From positions 28,751,449 to 28,815,448 of the forward strand of contig NC_135553.1 of NCBI RefSeq assembly GCF_964340395.1: a stretch of 64,000 nucleotides of DNA. Reading direction: 5' to 3'. The notes under the pieces were generated by a model that was not told the origin of the DNA, did not search any database, and worked only from the letters and a program-made list of their open reading frames with translations. Positions within the stretch are counted from its first letter, which is position 1; each line of letters begins with the position of its first letter. This document shows, piece after piece, positions 12,697 to 23,258 of this stretch. A program made the position numbers and the translations under genes. This stretch comes from Glandiceps talaboti (lineage: Eukaryota; Hemichordata; Enteropneusta; Spengelidae).

Positions 12697-12756
12697 GACA
12701 GACGCCAGGCGATCCCTATAGCACTACTGAACCCTTAGTTCAGTTGTGCTAAAAAT
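11161..12756 (+). mobile_element. family A copy 1 (TIR-like ends, ~114-bp monomer array, (CA)n tail)
   Basis: Starts with the family 5' end (AGCGCCAATGGCGTTG, TAGCACAACTGTAC). It is followed by about six ~114-bp monomers marked by TTGCTATGGGCGTGG and TTGTTGCTAGGC (11330-11945). Next comes the unique 3' region with CCAAATTTCAGACCGATCTG-type blocks, then (CA)n at 12625-12691 with CAGACAGACAGACG, and the 3' end GTTCAGTTGTGCTAAAAAT. Start and end contain the inverted motif TAGCACAACTG/CAGTTGTGCTA. A second GCTGTGCTAAAAAC near 12313 suggests two overlapping copies. Non-coding. Confidence 0.75.
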
Positions 12757-13926
12757 GTCATAAAAATGTTTTCTGTACTACAGCAGTTTCTAAACAAGAT
12801 TACTAATTCAATTCACTACTGGCTATGTTGTTATGCCTCAGAACCCCTTCCACACCCCTTCTAACTAAATTGGTAAAATTGTTGCACACAGCACAATCAA
12901 TTTCACATCAGTATGTAGTATTATGTAGTGCTATGAATACAAAGCCAGTATATAGTGAGAAAAAAATAGCTCGTTTATTGGTACAATAAATGTATTTTAG
13001 TGCCATTCATAACAAATTTTTTTCCCATTTTTCAATTTGACATTTTTAGAAATGTTTGTATTGGGGTACAAACAGATTTCATTATAAAAGACCTCCTCTC
13101 ACCCCCGCCCCACATTAAAAGAATTTAGTTTTTACCGTACATTGAACTATTGATCTCAACCATAAATCAATTTGGGACTTCTAATGGAGATGATCATAGT
13201 TATCATACATTATATGTACAAAAATGTATAGGAACTAGACTAACTACAAACATGGACATTGAATATCCAATATCTAGACACAGGCTGGGTCAGACACTTT
13301 CAGTCACAGTGTTTGTCACATATTGTTTCAAAGTGTCCTAAATTGGTTATGTTTGTGCACAATTCAACATGTTCAGGTCAATAAAGGAACATATTTTAGA
13401 GCCAGTAAATCTTAAGGTATTTCATTTCTTATGTACTTGTTACATGTACAACTACATATGCAAATTTTTCTACCACAAGATGACACAATGCAACTCATGG
13501 CGTGCAATAGTGAGAAGTCATTTCTAACAAATAACTGTTGCTTAAAGGTGGCCGTGGTGCAGTGTTGTGATGCCATACCATATGTATTGGATGTATCAAG
13601 AGACAGAGTTTATGTTATATTTGAATGTATATTTATAGCTATTTGTTTATGGATTATTTTATGCACATACATTTTTTTTGTTTAATAGCTCGCACAACAT
13701 CCGTAAGCGGCAGCATAGCAGTTCAATGACTAGTACGCATACACGTCCTATATACTATGCAATGTTTTTTTGGTGGTTTTACCCAAGGATGCATTGTGGT
13801 ACAGTGACTAGACATGTGCGTTCTATGTATGATGTGCAATCTCCACACTGAGTACAATTAACAAACATGCATGTTGTGTATTGATAAGAATAATCTTTTT
13901 ATTGAAATATGTATAATTTTCTTGAT
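12757..13926. other. no gene seen
   Basis: AT-rich sequence. Short open frames near 13150-13340 and 13431-13685 show no domain, no codon bias and no splice logic I can defend. Confidence 0.5.
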
Positions 13927-14640
13927 ATCACTACACTGATCATGCGACATCACTTGTGAACCAAAATCAAACAGACTTAGATATGTTGTGTCTGCTCGTT
14001 GGACATGGGACATGCCTACTCTTCAAGATGATGTGATGGAATAAACCATTCAACAATAAAGGATGGGTCGGGTACAGGGGGGGGGGACCATGAGGGAGGG
14101 GGGACCTGTTCAAGCATGTCTGAGTTATGGCTTTGGACATAAAAAATTCGCAAAACAAAATGGCTGCCAGGTGGACATATTGGATTGTGTCACGACAACA
14201 ATGAATGTGCACATGTATGTCATAGAACACTGTCCTAATACCAACTTTGAATGAGATCTGTTCAAGCATGTCTGAGTTATGGCTTTGGACATGGAAAATT
14301 TGCAAACAAAATGGCTGCTAGGCGGCCATATTGGATCGTATCACGACAACAATGAATATGCACATGTATGTCATAGAACACTGTCCTAATACAAACTTTG
14401 AATGAGATCTGTTCAAGCATGTCTGAGTTATGGCTTTAGACTGGGAAAATTTTGCAAACAAAATGGCTGCTAGGCGGCCATATTGGATCGTATCATGAAA
14501 CAAATTGACGTGCATATGTATGTCATTGTATGTTGCCCCTGTACCAAGTTTGAAAAAAATCGGTCCAGGCATCTCCTAGAAACGGCTCTGGACGTCGGAC
14601 AGACGGAACCCAACCTATAAGTCCCCGTTCCCGGACTTTG
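13927..14640 (+). mobile_element. family C copy 1: dispersed repeat with 150-bp tandem monomers
   Basis: Opens with a unique part (ATCACTACACTGATCATGCG) shared with 51377. It carries three 150-bp monomers starting near 14104, 14255 and 14405, each with TTCAAGCATGTCTGAGTTAT and AAAATGGCTGCTAGGCGGCC. It ends with the block CCAAGTTTGAAAAAAATCGG and GTCCCCGTTCCCGGAC. The same architecture recurs at 51377-53372. Confidence 0.8.
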
Positions 14641-14768
14641 TTCAGCTGCATCAATTCAAACGAAATTGCATAGACATGTTCTGTAGGGTAATGGCCAGAA
14701 CTGATTAGGTTTTGATAATAATCCAATGAATATTAATGACCAATTAATTTGAGTAATTAATCGATCGA
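14641..14768 (+). repeat. family G fragment
   Basis: The segment AATTCAAACGAAATTGCATA, ATGTTCTGTAGGGTAATGGC, GAACTGATTAGGTTTT recurs with modest divergence at about 48268-48340 and 48550-48630. It is a dispersed repeat of unknown class and here directly follows family C. Confidence 0.6.
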
Positions 14769-15006
14769 ACGAGTATAAAGTTGGCGTCAGATTCAGATTC
14801 AGATAGCGTTATCTTATGAATGTTATATTGAGCGTCAGATGGCCTCAGATCCGAAGACACCCGACAGACTCAAACCTGAAATAATACCATTGAGACTACA
14901 GGGAAGGATTCTGCTTCATTGCTGTTGGGTGTATTCAGATTTGAGGCTATATGACGCTCAATATGACGCTACCTGAATCTGAATCTGACGCCAACTTTAT
15001 ACTCGT
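14769..15006. mobile_element. 238-bp MITE with ~40-bp inverted ends
   Basis: Left end ACGAGTATAAAGTTGGCGTC followed by AGATTCAGATTCAGATAGCG is matched by its reverse complement at 14967-15006, with further imperfect pairing inward (TATTGAGCGTCA). Non-coding. Flanking target duplication unclear. Confidence 0.85.
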
Positions 15007-15183
15007 GCCCTTCACCGAGAAAGACTCTGTTTTCAGGGGTTTCGTGCCAACCTTATTTTGTGTTTTTTCCCTTGGATCTGCACTCTGCATTGGCTGGACA
15101 AACACAAGAAAAAAGAAGACCGGGGCAGTGTATTTAAGTGATTCAAACTCACCAGAAAACAATTTTTTTTCTTGGCCTTAAAA
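15007..15183 (+). other. short frame with one membrane segment, possibly a decayed exon
   Basis: Immediately after the MITE a frame reads through a hydrophobic stretch (FVPTLFCVFSLGSALCIGW), a basic turn and then YLSDSNSPENNFF, ending in TAA. The order (first membrane helix, then a YISDTG..PE-like motif) is reminiscent of the DRAM/TMEM150/FRAG1 family N-terminus, but one motif is thin evidence. No start codon or splice partner is assigned. Confidence 0.15.
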
Positions 15184-15228
15184 TAGGTTTACAATGAGCA
15201 CGGAGTTCACAAACAGGTGAAATATTTA

Positions 15229-15476
15229 TCATCGTTTCAATTTCGTCAAATATGGACTTATCATTTTCAAATTTCACAAACTAATGCACAGATGAATAAA
15301 GAAAAATCGTGTCTTTTTAGATTTTCGATTAGAAGTTTAGGAAGTATTGTATTGACCTCGAACCGTCTCCTTTTTACCGTGTTCTTTTCCGATTTCTCTC
15401 GATAACAAACTACCAGTACTGTTTGTTGCAAGGCTTGTACATAATCATTTATCTAGCTCTGTATCTCAGGATATCA
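15229..15476 (+). mobile_element. family D copy 2, left half (split by LINE insertion)
   Basis: Matches 2466-2712 of copy 1 nearly base for base, stopping exactly at GGATATCA. The continuation is found at 22203. The repeated ATATCA at 15471-15476 and 22203-22208 is the target duplication of the intervening LINE. Confidence 0.85.
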
Positions 15477-15627
15477 GAATCAGAATCAGAATCAGAATCA
15501 GAATTACTTTATTCATCCCACGAGGGGAAATTAAAACGACAGTTCTTGCAGGTAAAACAAAAATAAAAGCATTACAAAAGATAGCATTACATATATTACA
15601 CAACATACTAAAAACAACAGCACAGTA

Positions 15628-18157
15628 CTAAAAAGAGCGACAATGATTGCTATTAAGAACTGAGATAGCGGATGGGACGAAAGACGACTTAAAACGATTG
15701 GTTTTAGCTGCTGGAGCACGGTATCTACCACTCCTTGAAATACGACAGTCGTAGAATTCTGCATAAAGTGGATGGGAAGGGTCTTTCAGAACACTGTGAG
15801 CCTTTGACATTATGCGTTTGTTATAGATAGAATCTATATTTTCACTTTGTTTACCGACAATTTGGCTACCCTTTTTGATAATCTTGTCTTCCCATGTCAT
15901 GTTGGGACAGATTACCTCCCCAACAAACAATACCAAAGGTGAGAGCACTGCAAACAACTGCATTAAAAAACACCCCTAAAAGATCGTGACTAACACCAAA
16001 TGATCTTAGTTTCCTTAGGCAGTACAGACGAGTGTTAGCTTTCTTAATAATGAAGTTGGTATTCTCAACCCATTTTAGTTTACTATCAAGCTTGATACCC
16101 AGGTATTTATATTCGTTCACTCGGTCTACTATTGAGTCTTTGATATGGACAGGTGCTGGGTCACGCTGAACTTTTCTAAAATCAATACAGAGCTCTTTGG
16201 TCTTTAAAACATTAAGATACAGATAATTATCATTACACCAGTCAGTAAATCTCTCAATCTCATCTAAATAAATCGAATCATCATCATTGCTGATCTTCCC
16301 AACCATTGCTGTATCATCTGCAAATTTGACCAATGGACACGAGATGTCAGAATTCCGGCAGCTGGCAGTATACAGTGTGAAAAGGAAGGGTGCTAAAACA
16401 GTGCCCTGGGGCGCACCTGTCAGATTTTTTACCATTTAAAGACACCATCTGTGGCCTATTAGTAAGGTAATTAAAAATCCAATGTTCATTGCTAAAAGTT
16501 TCTGAACAATAAGATGTGGCTGTATAGTGTTAAAAGCACTTGAAAAGTCGAAGAACATTAATCTGATTGAACTTCCAGGTTTTTCTAAATGAGAATATAC
16601 ATTATTTAAAACATGTAACATCGCATCCTCTATACCCTGTTCTTACGATAAGCAAACTGTAATGGGTCTATAAAATCAGAGACTAAAACTGTTAACTTAT
16701 TTAAGACCACTCGTTCACAAACTTTCATAACGGCTGACGTCAATGCAACTGGTCTAAGATCGTTCATTGATGATATCACAGCTTTCTTTGGGACGGGAAC
16801 AATATGAGAAGTTTTCCATGACATTGGAACTATGTCATGCTTAAAACACAAATTGAATATGACAGAAAGAATACTAGCAAGTTGATCAGCGCAAGACTTC
16901 AGAACACGGGGAGTAACATTATCAGGCCCCGAAGCTTTGTTTGGGAGCACACTGTGGAGCACCCGACGCACCTCTTCCTTGTCGGTCGAGAGAAGTTCGC
17001 TATCGTTGACATTTGCGGACGCCGCGCTCAGTTCATTCCTGATCCGTGTATGATCGATAGAGAAATCATGGCAATCAAACCTGCTATAGAATGAATTTAA
17101 TTCGTTTGCACGGGTTGTTGAATTGCCTCCTGTAACATTGGTGTTTTTGCTACCGTTAGAGTAACCACTCATAAGTTTCAGTCCGTCCCATACTTTCTTC
17201 ATATCATTACTTTTAAATTTATTTTCTACTTTCCTCTTATATTCATCCTTCGCTTTCCTTATTTTATATTTTAATTCTTTCTGTACCCGTTTCAATTCAA
17301 CAATATCATGTTGTATGAAAGCTTCTTTCTTCTGGTTTAGGAGACACTTTATACTTTTAGATATCCATGGCTTGTTATTGGGATAAATCTTTACACATTT
17401 TTCTGGAATAGTACAGCTGACACAGAAGTTAATGTAACTGCAGACCGAATCTGCAAGTTCGTCAGTATTAGTGGCCGAGTTTACAAACACATCCCAATCT
17501 GTACATTCAAGAGAAGCTTTCAATTCTTCGATGGAATCACTAGACCAAACTTTCACTGAACGAGTACGAGTGGGTTCTCTCTGGACAACGGGTCTGTATC
17601 TTGGTAGTAGATGGATGACATTGTGATCTGAACGACCAAGAGGGGGAAGTGGGGTTGAGCTATAAGCATTTCTAACATTTGTATAGCATAGGTCAATCGT
17701 GCGATCTTTCCTTGTTGGACAGTCAATGTGTTGAAAGAAACTTGTAGAGGACAGTTTGAGAGAGCAATGGTTGAAATCACCGGTGACAATTTTCAGTGCA
17801 TCCGGAGCTTCCGATTCCAAGTCATGAATGTAACTTCCTATCAAACTAGCTGCATCTTTCGCATTAGCACTTGGAGGAACATAAATTGATGTAGCAAGAA
17901 CATGGGTAAATTCTCTCGGTATGTAATATGGTCTCATACTGACAGTGAGAAGTTCAACATTAGGTGAATACATTTGACTTTTCGTTGACATATTGTTAAC
18001 ATGACACCACTTTTCATTAACGAATAAACATACTCCACCACCCGTCTTTTTCCCCGAATCTTTCGTTCTGTCACCTCTGAATAAGTGGAAACCATCGATG
18101 TTTACATGTGTGTCCGATACATCTTCTGTTAACCAAGTCTCAATAGCGGGTTTTCAC
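15628..18157 (-). pseudogene. LINE ORF2: endonuclease C-part, reverse transcriptase and C-terminus
   Basis: Reading down the minus strand: ETWLTED, then TGGGVCLFVN (endonuclease core), TGDFNHC and GRSDHNVI (endonuclease Asp/Asn and SDH motifs), the linker, then RT blocks SGPDNVTPRVLK, LRPVALTS, DPLQFAYRKN, FFDFSSAFNTI, GAPQGTVLAPFLF and FADDTA (the YxDD-equivalent). It ends in the conserved C-terminal region HPLYAEFYDCRISRSGRYR. Frameshifts lie near 16633, between 16440 and 16450, and near 15880-15900, so the four visible frames (15628-15963, 15866-16435, 16436-16621, 16630-17991) belong to one ORF. The function would be target-primed reverse transcription; the copy is dead. Plus-strand frames over it are shadows. 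Confidence 0.9.
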
Positions 18158-18389
18158 CTAAGCACTTATACCGACGGTCAACTACGATCCCCTCGTTAAT
18201 GAGATATTCATATGCAAATACGGACGTTAACCTGAATGAACACGACCTAAACAACAATACAGACTCATTAGTCTTTTGACAATATTTAACGTCATTGAAA
18301 CCATCTGTAATTCTATATACAAATCTTTAGATTCCACCAATCAAAAATTGTAGTATTGCTCAGACACTGCAGAAGTAGCTGGCGGTTTT

Positions 18390-20310
18390 AGAAACAGGAG
18401 TTCTCTCAACTTGAGAACATTGTAGCGTCATTGGCTAACGTTGGAAGACTCTAGCATGCAAATTATAATGAGATGTCCATTGAAATATTGAAGTATCAGG
18501 TTACATCATCCTTAACGGAAGACAAACTTTGCACTGTATCTAGACAAAGAGTAGAACTGTCACAGTTCAACTGTGTTGATTGGCAAGGGCATTTAGAGAC
18601 TTCTCTCTAAGATCTAATATTTTACTGACTTAATAATTAGAAAGTACAAACCATGAAAATTAAAAGGTCGAAATATTCACGTAAATAAACCGTTACGCGT
18701 TAATCCTCATTCGACATGCGTTCGTAGGTTGTCTAGCCTGGTTGCTTTCAAAGTGGAAGTGAAGAACGGTAATGGTGCTACTTATGTTCTGCTTTAATTC
18801 CATGAATTTGACAAGACATTTTTTGTGGCAACCCTTATTTGTCAGAGGTGAAACTCCAGAGTAAAAGTAGTAAAACATAGTTATAGTTATACATGTACTT
18901 GGAATTCAACAAGCTCTGGTGATTCTCCCCAGTACGTAGTCGAGCAGCACAGTTACGCAACCATATCGTACCATTACTTGTACTTACTCTTTGTCATGTT
19001 TATTTCCATAAGTCGACTTTCGTCGAAGACGCGAACTAAGCCTTATTGTCAATGAATTACTTAGTGGGTGTTCACCTGTAGAAGCACTAATTTAGCCAGG
19101 AGCACACTAGAACAATCAGCTGAGTAAAATTTCACTTGGGACAATTTCCTCATGCCAATTCCTCTCCTGTGAGGGCAAATTTTGGTGAGATTTTGGTCGT
19201 GAGCCAAATATATAGCGTGTTTGATAATTTTGGCCAAGAGTGAATATTTCCTCATGTGTGCACCTGAATGTGAGCATTCGTCTCACGACTTTCTCATAAG
19301 AGCGCATGCTTTGCGATAACATAATTACAAAATGTTTGCCCCAGTCTAAAGCACAGATGAATAAACTTCTATGTCAATAACTACGGTATCATCATAGTTT
19401 TATAAAACTCTCAACCTGATAACATTGTGACATCCATTAGCTGACGTTGTACAAGTTGGTATGCAAACTAATGTTATGAGATGTCCGTTGAAATACTGAA
19501 GTGTCAATTTCAACCAGTTCAACCATCTTTAACGGAAAAGAAACTATGCAGTGTATCAAAACAAAAGAGTTGAAATGTTTGGGGTGAAATTTACCAAAAA
19601 TTATTTCTATTTGGTTTGTATATGACACAGCTATATTTTGGTAGAACTGCTCAATACACATCGGTGCATTTGAAATAGCCAAGCGAAAAACAATAATTAG
19701 AATAGAAAATGCATTGTTAATTGTTCTGAGAGAGTCAATAGGACAGTACAATACAGCTATTTTGAAACGAATCCGATATTTCAATCCATCTTCTGAAAAT
19801 GAAATCATGATCCTGGTCAAAACGTCGCATTCGTTTCTAATTTAACTTCCCAAAGTATCTGTATTTTACTATATACGCTGGAGACTTCGAATTCTCTAAC
19901 GTCTGTGATTGCACCGTTTTAATAATTAGAAAGTACTACCCCTCAACTTAAAATGTTGAAGTATTTGCGGCAATTAACGATTATCCCTCATTTTGACTTG
20001 TATTTATCAGTTATCTACCCTGACTACTTTCAAAGGAAGCCATTAAAAATGTTTTAACCGAGAGTACTACTAGATGTTTTGTGTTTGTTCAACGGATTGG
20101 ACAGGACATTTTTATGAACCTTTATTTTTGCCGCAGGTGAAACTGGAGAGGATAAGTAGCATAACAAAGTTATCAGCTTATTTCGAATTCGACAAGCTTG
20201 GAACCCCCCCCCCCCCCCCGTAGGTTGTCGAGTTGCTCAGTTATGCAACCTTTTACCGTTATTTGTACTTAGTCTTTGTCAGGATAATTTCCATACGTCA
20301 ACTTTCGTTG
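18390..20310 (+). repeat. internal tandem duplication of ~1 kb inside the nested transposon
   Basis: 18391-18560 aligns with 19405-19560 (shared ATGAGATGTCCNTTGAAATA and CTTTAACGGAA). 18620-19030 aligns with 19915-20310 (shared TTAATAATTAGAAAGTAC and CGACTTTCGT). The two halves are diverged and carry different insertions. Confidence 0.65.
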
Positions 20311-20664
20311 GAGACAAATATGTTAATTGATTATTGACCTTTTCGTTGGTCATTTTGATTTATCTGTTGCACTGTATTAGCATAACACTAGATTTTCGTC
20401 GGCTTTCGTTCTAAATGTTTTCGTTCTAAAATTTGCATACGTCCACTTTCGTCGACGTTAAATATTATCAATAGATTAATGAGCTTTTCGTCGGCCATGT
20501 CGATTTATACGTCACTCTGTCTTTGCATAACAATAGATTTTCGTCGGCTTTCGTTCTAAAATGTGTTTTCGTCTGTTTTCGTTCTAAAATTTGCATACGT
20601 CCACTTTCGTCGACGTTAAATATTGTCAAAAGATAATGAGTTTCGTCGATTTATACGTCGCATT

Positions 20665-21312
20665 TTATTTGCATAAGGATATCATATTTTTGTTTCTATT
20701 TTTTTCCCTGTCTGCACAGTCAGGTAACTTGTTCTGTGAATGCATGAAGCCAATGAGGCGAAGAAGCCGGGAACAAATAACCGATCTCCAGTCCAAAAGT
20801 GTTGCAAAAAGCTGTGAAACTTTAACAAACGTTGATGTAGTCATGACGTATGTATTCGACGATCGGGTTGTTGTGTTATTGTCGACCAGCACCATTATGA
20901 AACCCACTATACATCCTTTATAACTGGCTATCAAGGTATCAATAATCATAACGTGTTCAACATGATCACAATATTCCGAGTCTACCCCTGTCATAAATTC
21001 TGGTCGTTTCCTATTTGTGCGAACAATTACCTGTTCTGATGACGTTGGACAACATCCCTTATTCTACGTCTTACTACAGTAGCAGAACGAATAATGTAAA
21101 TGTCTTGCACATCTCGAGAAAGAATGCGTACACTTTGCACGGACATGATCTGCTATCAGTTGATAATTGTTAGCATACTGACCCATAGCTTCCAAAATCG
21201 GACGTTCGGTACGTGTCACAGGAACCCGGATAACACGTCCGCAACCGGCCATTTTTTCACTACAATTCCCTGGAGCACGTGTTCGAATTACTTTGATAAC
21301 TAATTCTAACAC
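20665..21312 (-). pseudogene. unrecognised coding relic inside the nested transposon
   Basis: A minus-strand frame from the ATG at about 21253 (MAGCGRVIRVPVTRTERPIL...) reads an alpha-helical segment (EAMGQYANNYQLIADHV). After a one-base shift near 21125 it continues as LSRDVQDIYIIRSATVVRRR and RIRDVVQRHQN, stopping at an AGGTAATT that looks like a splice donor near 21030. Further frames follow at 20665-20994. It could be a transposase relic; the helical part vaguely resembles a Myb/SANT or HTH region. I cannot assign a family. Confidence 0.3.
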
Positions 21313-21640
21313 ATTACATGAATTCTATATTTAAAATGAATTAGAAGGAAAGTGTACAGATGGTTCAAATCATGCAAAATCAATACGTTCTCGTCTCAAG
21401 CTTGCAATTCCAAGCCCATCAACCAATCGCCATGTTCTTTTAATTCATTAACACCTGCAAACAGGTGTACAAGAAATGTATTGACAAATCTGTAAGCTTG
21501 TGATAATGAAATGCAAGTTACTTGACAAAGGAAACATTCTCTTTCACCCACTCGGGCTGAAGACGTTAAATATTGTCAATAGATTAATGAGGTTTCAGTC
21601 GATTTATACGTGGCATCTATTCATGCTTACGTTCGTATTT

Positions 21641-22202
21641 TCATATCAATAGTTGTCCGTCTGCATATATCGTTCGTCTACGCTTAGGTGAAAACCTACT
21701 AGTCAAACACATAATACTGTAGTTACGGTATTCATGTTGGAATTTGACACAGGTGGCAAGTTCGTCGACCTTGTTTGGTAAAGATTGAACGTTACTTGTT
21801 ATTATTACCGGAAGATAAGGCCTATACCTTCTTTTCTTGTATCGTTGTCTGAGACCACCTCTTCTACCTCTTTTCCTCGCTTTCCTTGGATTAGTTGGTT
21901 CCATTTCCTCTGGGAGATCAAGTTGCGGACGTCTCATAGAAAACTGTGTTGACCGGAGTGAACACAGTTCCGCCATTGTGTACTGGATGGCCGAATTCGG
22001 TGACAAAAGGAGAGATTGACTTTGACCCAGTACAACTAACAGCAACACCAATAAAGTACATAAAACGACAGTCTTACAAACAGTAATCATACTTATTTCT
22101 TGGCTGGCAAACTCAGTCCAGGAAAGTATGCAGAAACGAACAAAAACTGAAAATATTCTGGAGCTTGAACTGTCTGTGTCGCTACATGAGCAGCGCCACC
22201 AC
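21641..22202 (-). pseudogene. LINE ORF2 N-terminal part: start of endonuclease
   Basis: A minus-strand frame contains a hydrophobic stretch (VLCTLLVLLLVVLG), then the hallmark ORF2 entry of L2/CR1-like LINEs: RGRRGGLRQRYKKR, VIITSNVQSLPNKVDELA and YRNYSIMCLT. After CLT the reading enters the TIR of the nested transposon (FSPKRRRT). The endonuclease resumes across the insertion at 18142 with ETWLT. Only the part from about 21700 upward is LINE sequence. Confidence 0.85.
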
Positions 22203-22690
22203 ATATCAATACACTCTCACATATTTATCAAGTGTAATAATCTATAATTTATACCCAAATGTGTGTGTGGTCAAAATATGGAAAATATACCAAGCCTCGC
22301 CTAGCCTAGGAAGAAAATTTCGTGACAATGTATCAATAATGGTGACCTATACATTGACCTTTATATAATTAGTGCACTCAACAAAATCTTGACAATTTTC
22401 CCATAGTGATTAAAGGAATGTGTAAACTTGTGGTGGGACAGAAGGAAGTTCAACACGCACATGCCATATCCCGGGTATGTAGGGGACCACGAAAGCCGAG
22501 TGAAGTCGAGGATGGCAAGCTTTCCTGTGCTGAGAATAGGAGGCGAGGCGAGCATTTCAACAACATTTTTGACAACTAACTTTCATTGGGACTTGACGAA
22601 TCACAGATATAGAGCTAAATTTCTTGCAAAAATCATGAAATTGCAAGAGTATACCCTTATGGAAGGCATCCAGTTTAAATCTGGTTATAT
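22203..22690 (+). mobile_element. family D copy 2, right half
   Basis: Continues the copy interrupted at 15476, matching 2707-3186 of copy 1 including the retained transposase scrap (TGGGACAGAAGGAAGTTC). It begins with the second copy of the ATATCA duplication. A GCAAGAGTATA segment present here but absent from copy 1 also occurs in the copy at 34 kb. Confidence 0.85.
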
Positions 22691-22704
22691 TCTGTATTTG
22701 TGTA

Positions 22705-23163
22705 TGGTTTAGTTACTTTAGGGACCTGTTTAATCCAAACACACAAGATGCTGACAATAGTGATGATGATGATGATGATGATGATGATTATGATGATGAT
22801 GATATGAGAGAGTTCCTCTCTTCAGTCCATGTTGATGAATTATACATGCAGGACCTACCTAGCAAATACCAACATCGACTGTTCAGAACTAAATTGTCCA
22901 ATGACAATGGGGGAGATTCGGAAATGTATTGACATACTTAAAAACAAAAAAAAAAGCATCCCAGGGCAAGATGGAATCCCTGCAGAATTTTAGAAATATG
23001 CTCCAACTGAATGATGATATGTTACATATTCTTTACAATGAAGTTCTGAATATAATAGTCGTGTATTCCCTAGTGTCTGGTCTGTAGGATTGATTACACC
23101 TATATTAAAAAGGGGAGTAAAGACTCTCCTAGTAACTACGGCAACATTATGCTACTCAGTACC
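22705..23163 (+). pseudogene. non-LTR reverse transcriptase relic, left part (split)
   Basis: The frame YFRDLFNPNTQDADNSDDDD (with an expanded GAT run), then MGEIRKCIDILKNKK, PGQDGIPAEF and, after shifts, VFPSVWSVGLITPI and NIMLLST. These are RT blocks 1-3 of a LINE distinct from the L2-like and Tx1-like ones nearby. Two stops and at least two frameshifts. The sequence ends abruptly at 23163. The expected next residues (GKIYTQILCDRL) are found at 28645, so the gene is split by a 5.5-kb insertion. Confidence 0.75.
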
Positions 23164-23258
23164 GGGGGGGGGGGGGGGTTAAGGGCGGCAGCTCTGAGAT
23201 TTTGGAAAAATGCAAGAAAAAAACTACTTTTTGAATACATAGCTATAAAATGATGATG

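Larger units (their letters stand above)
18147..21698. mobile_element. 3.55-kb TIR transposon nested in the LINE endonuclease
   Basis: The endonuclease motif CLT/ETWLT is split between 21700 and 18141. The inserted segment has inverted ends GGTTTTCACCTAAGC (18149-18163) and GCTTAGGTGAAAACC (21682-21696), continuing as imperfect TIRs for over 70 bp (shared GACGG.CAACTA and AAATACG.ACGT). A deeper inverted block, GACGTTAAATATTGTC, lies at ~18270-18290 on the left. It appears up to three times on the right (about 20456, 20616, 21560), so the right TIR is locally reiterated. The duplication at the ends is short and ambiguous (TAG/CTAG). No intact transposase. Confidence 0.8.
15477..22202 (-). mobile_element. 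L2/CR1-like LINE, minus strand, itself split by a TIR transposon
   Basis: Inserted into family D with a 6-bp ATATCA duplication. Read on the minus strand, the 5' end is at 22202. The 3' end is the tail at 15477-15530, a poly(ATTCTG) hexamer tail preceded by GTGGGATGAATAAAG, typical of L2/CR1-group LINEs. The element proper is 15477-~18146 plus ~21700-22202 (about 3.2 kb). The remainder is the nested insertion. It is near full length by its endonuclease start but is frameshifted several times. Confidence 0.88.

Noticed and set aside
16837-17094. 85-residue plus-strand frame
   Set aside because: Antisense shadow of the LINE reverse transcriptase.
23164-23178. G15 homopolymer as a quadruplex or element end
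   Set aside because: It marks the insertion boundary, but homopolymer length is unreliable and no partner end was found.
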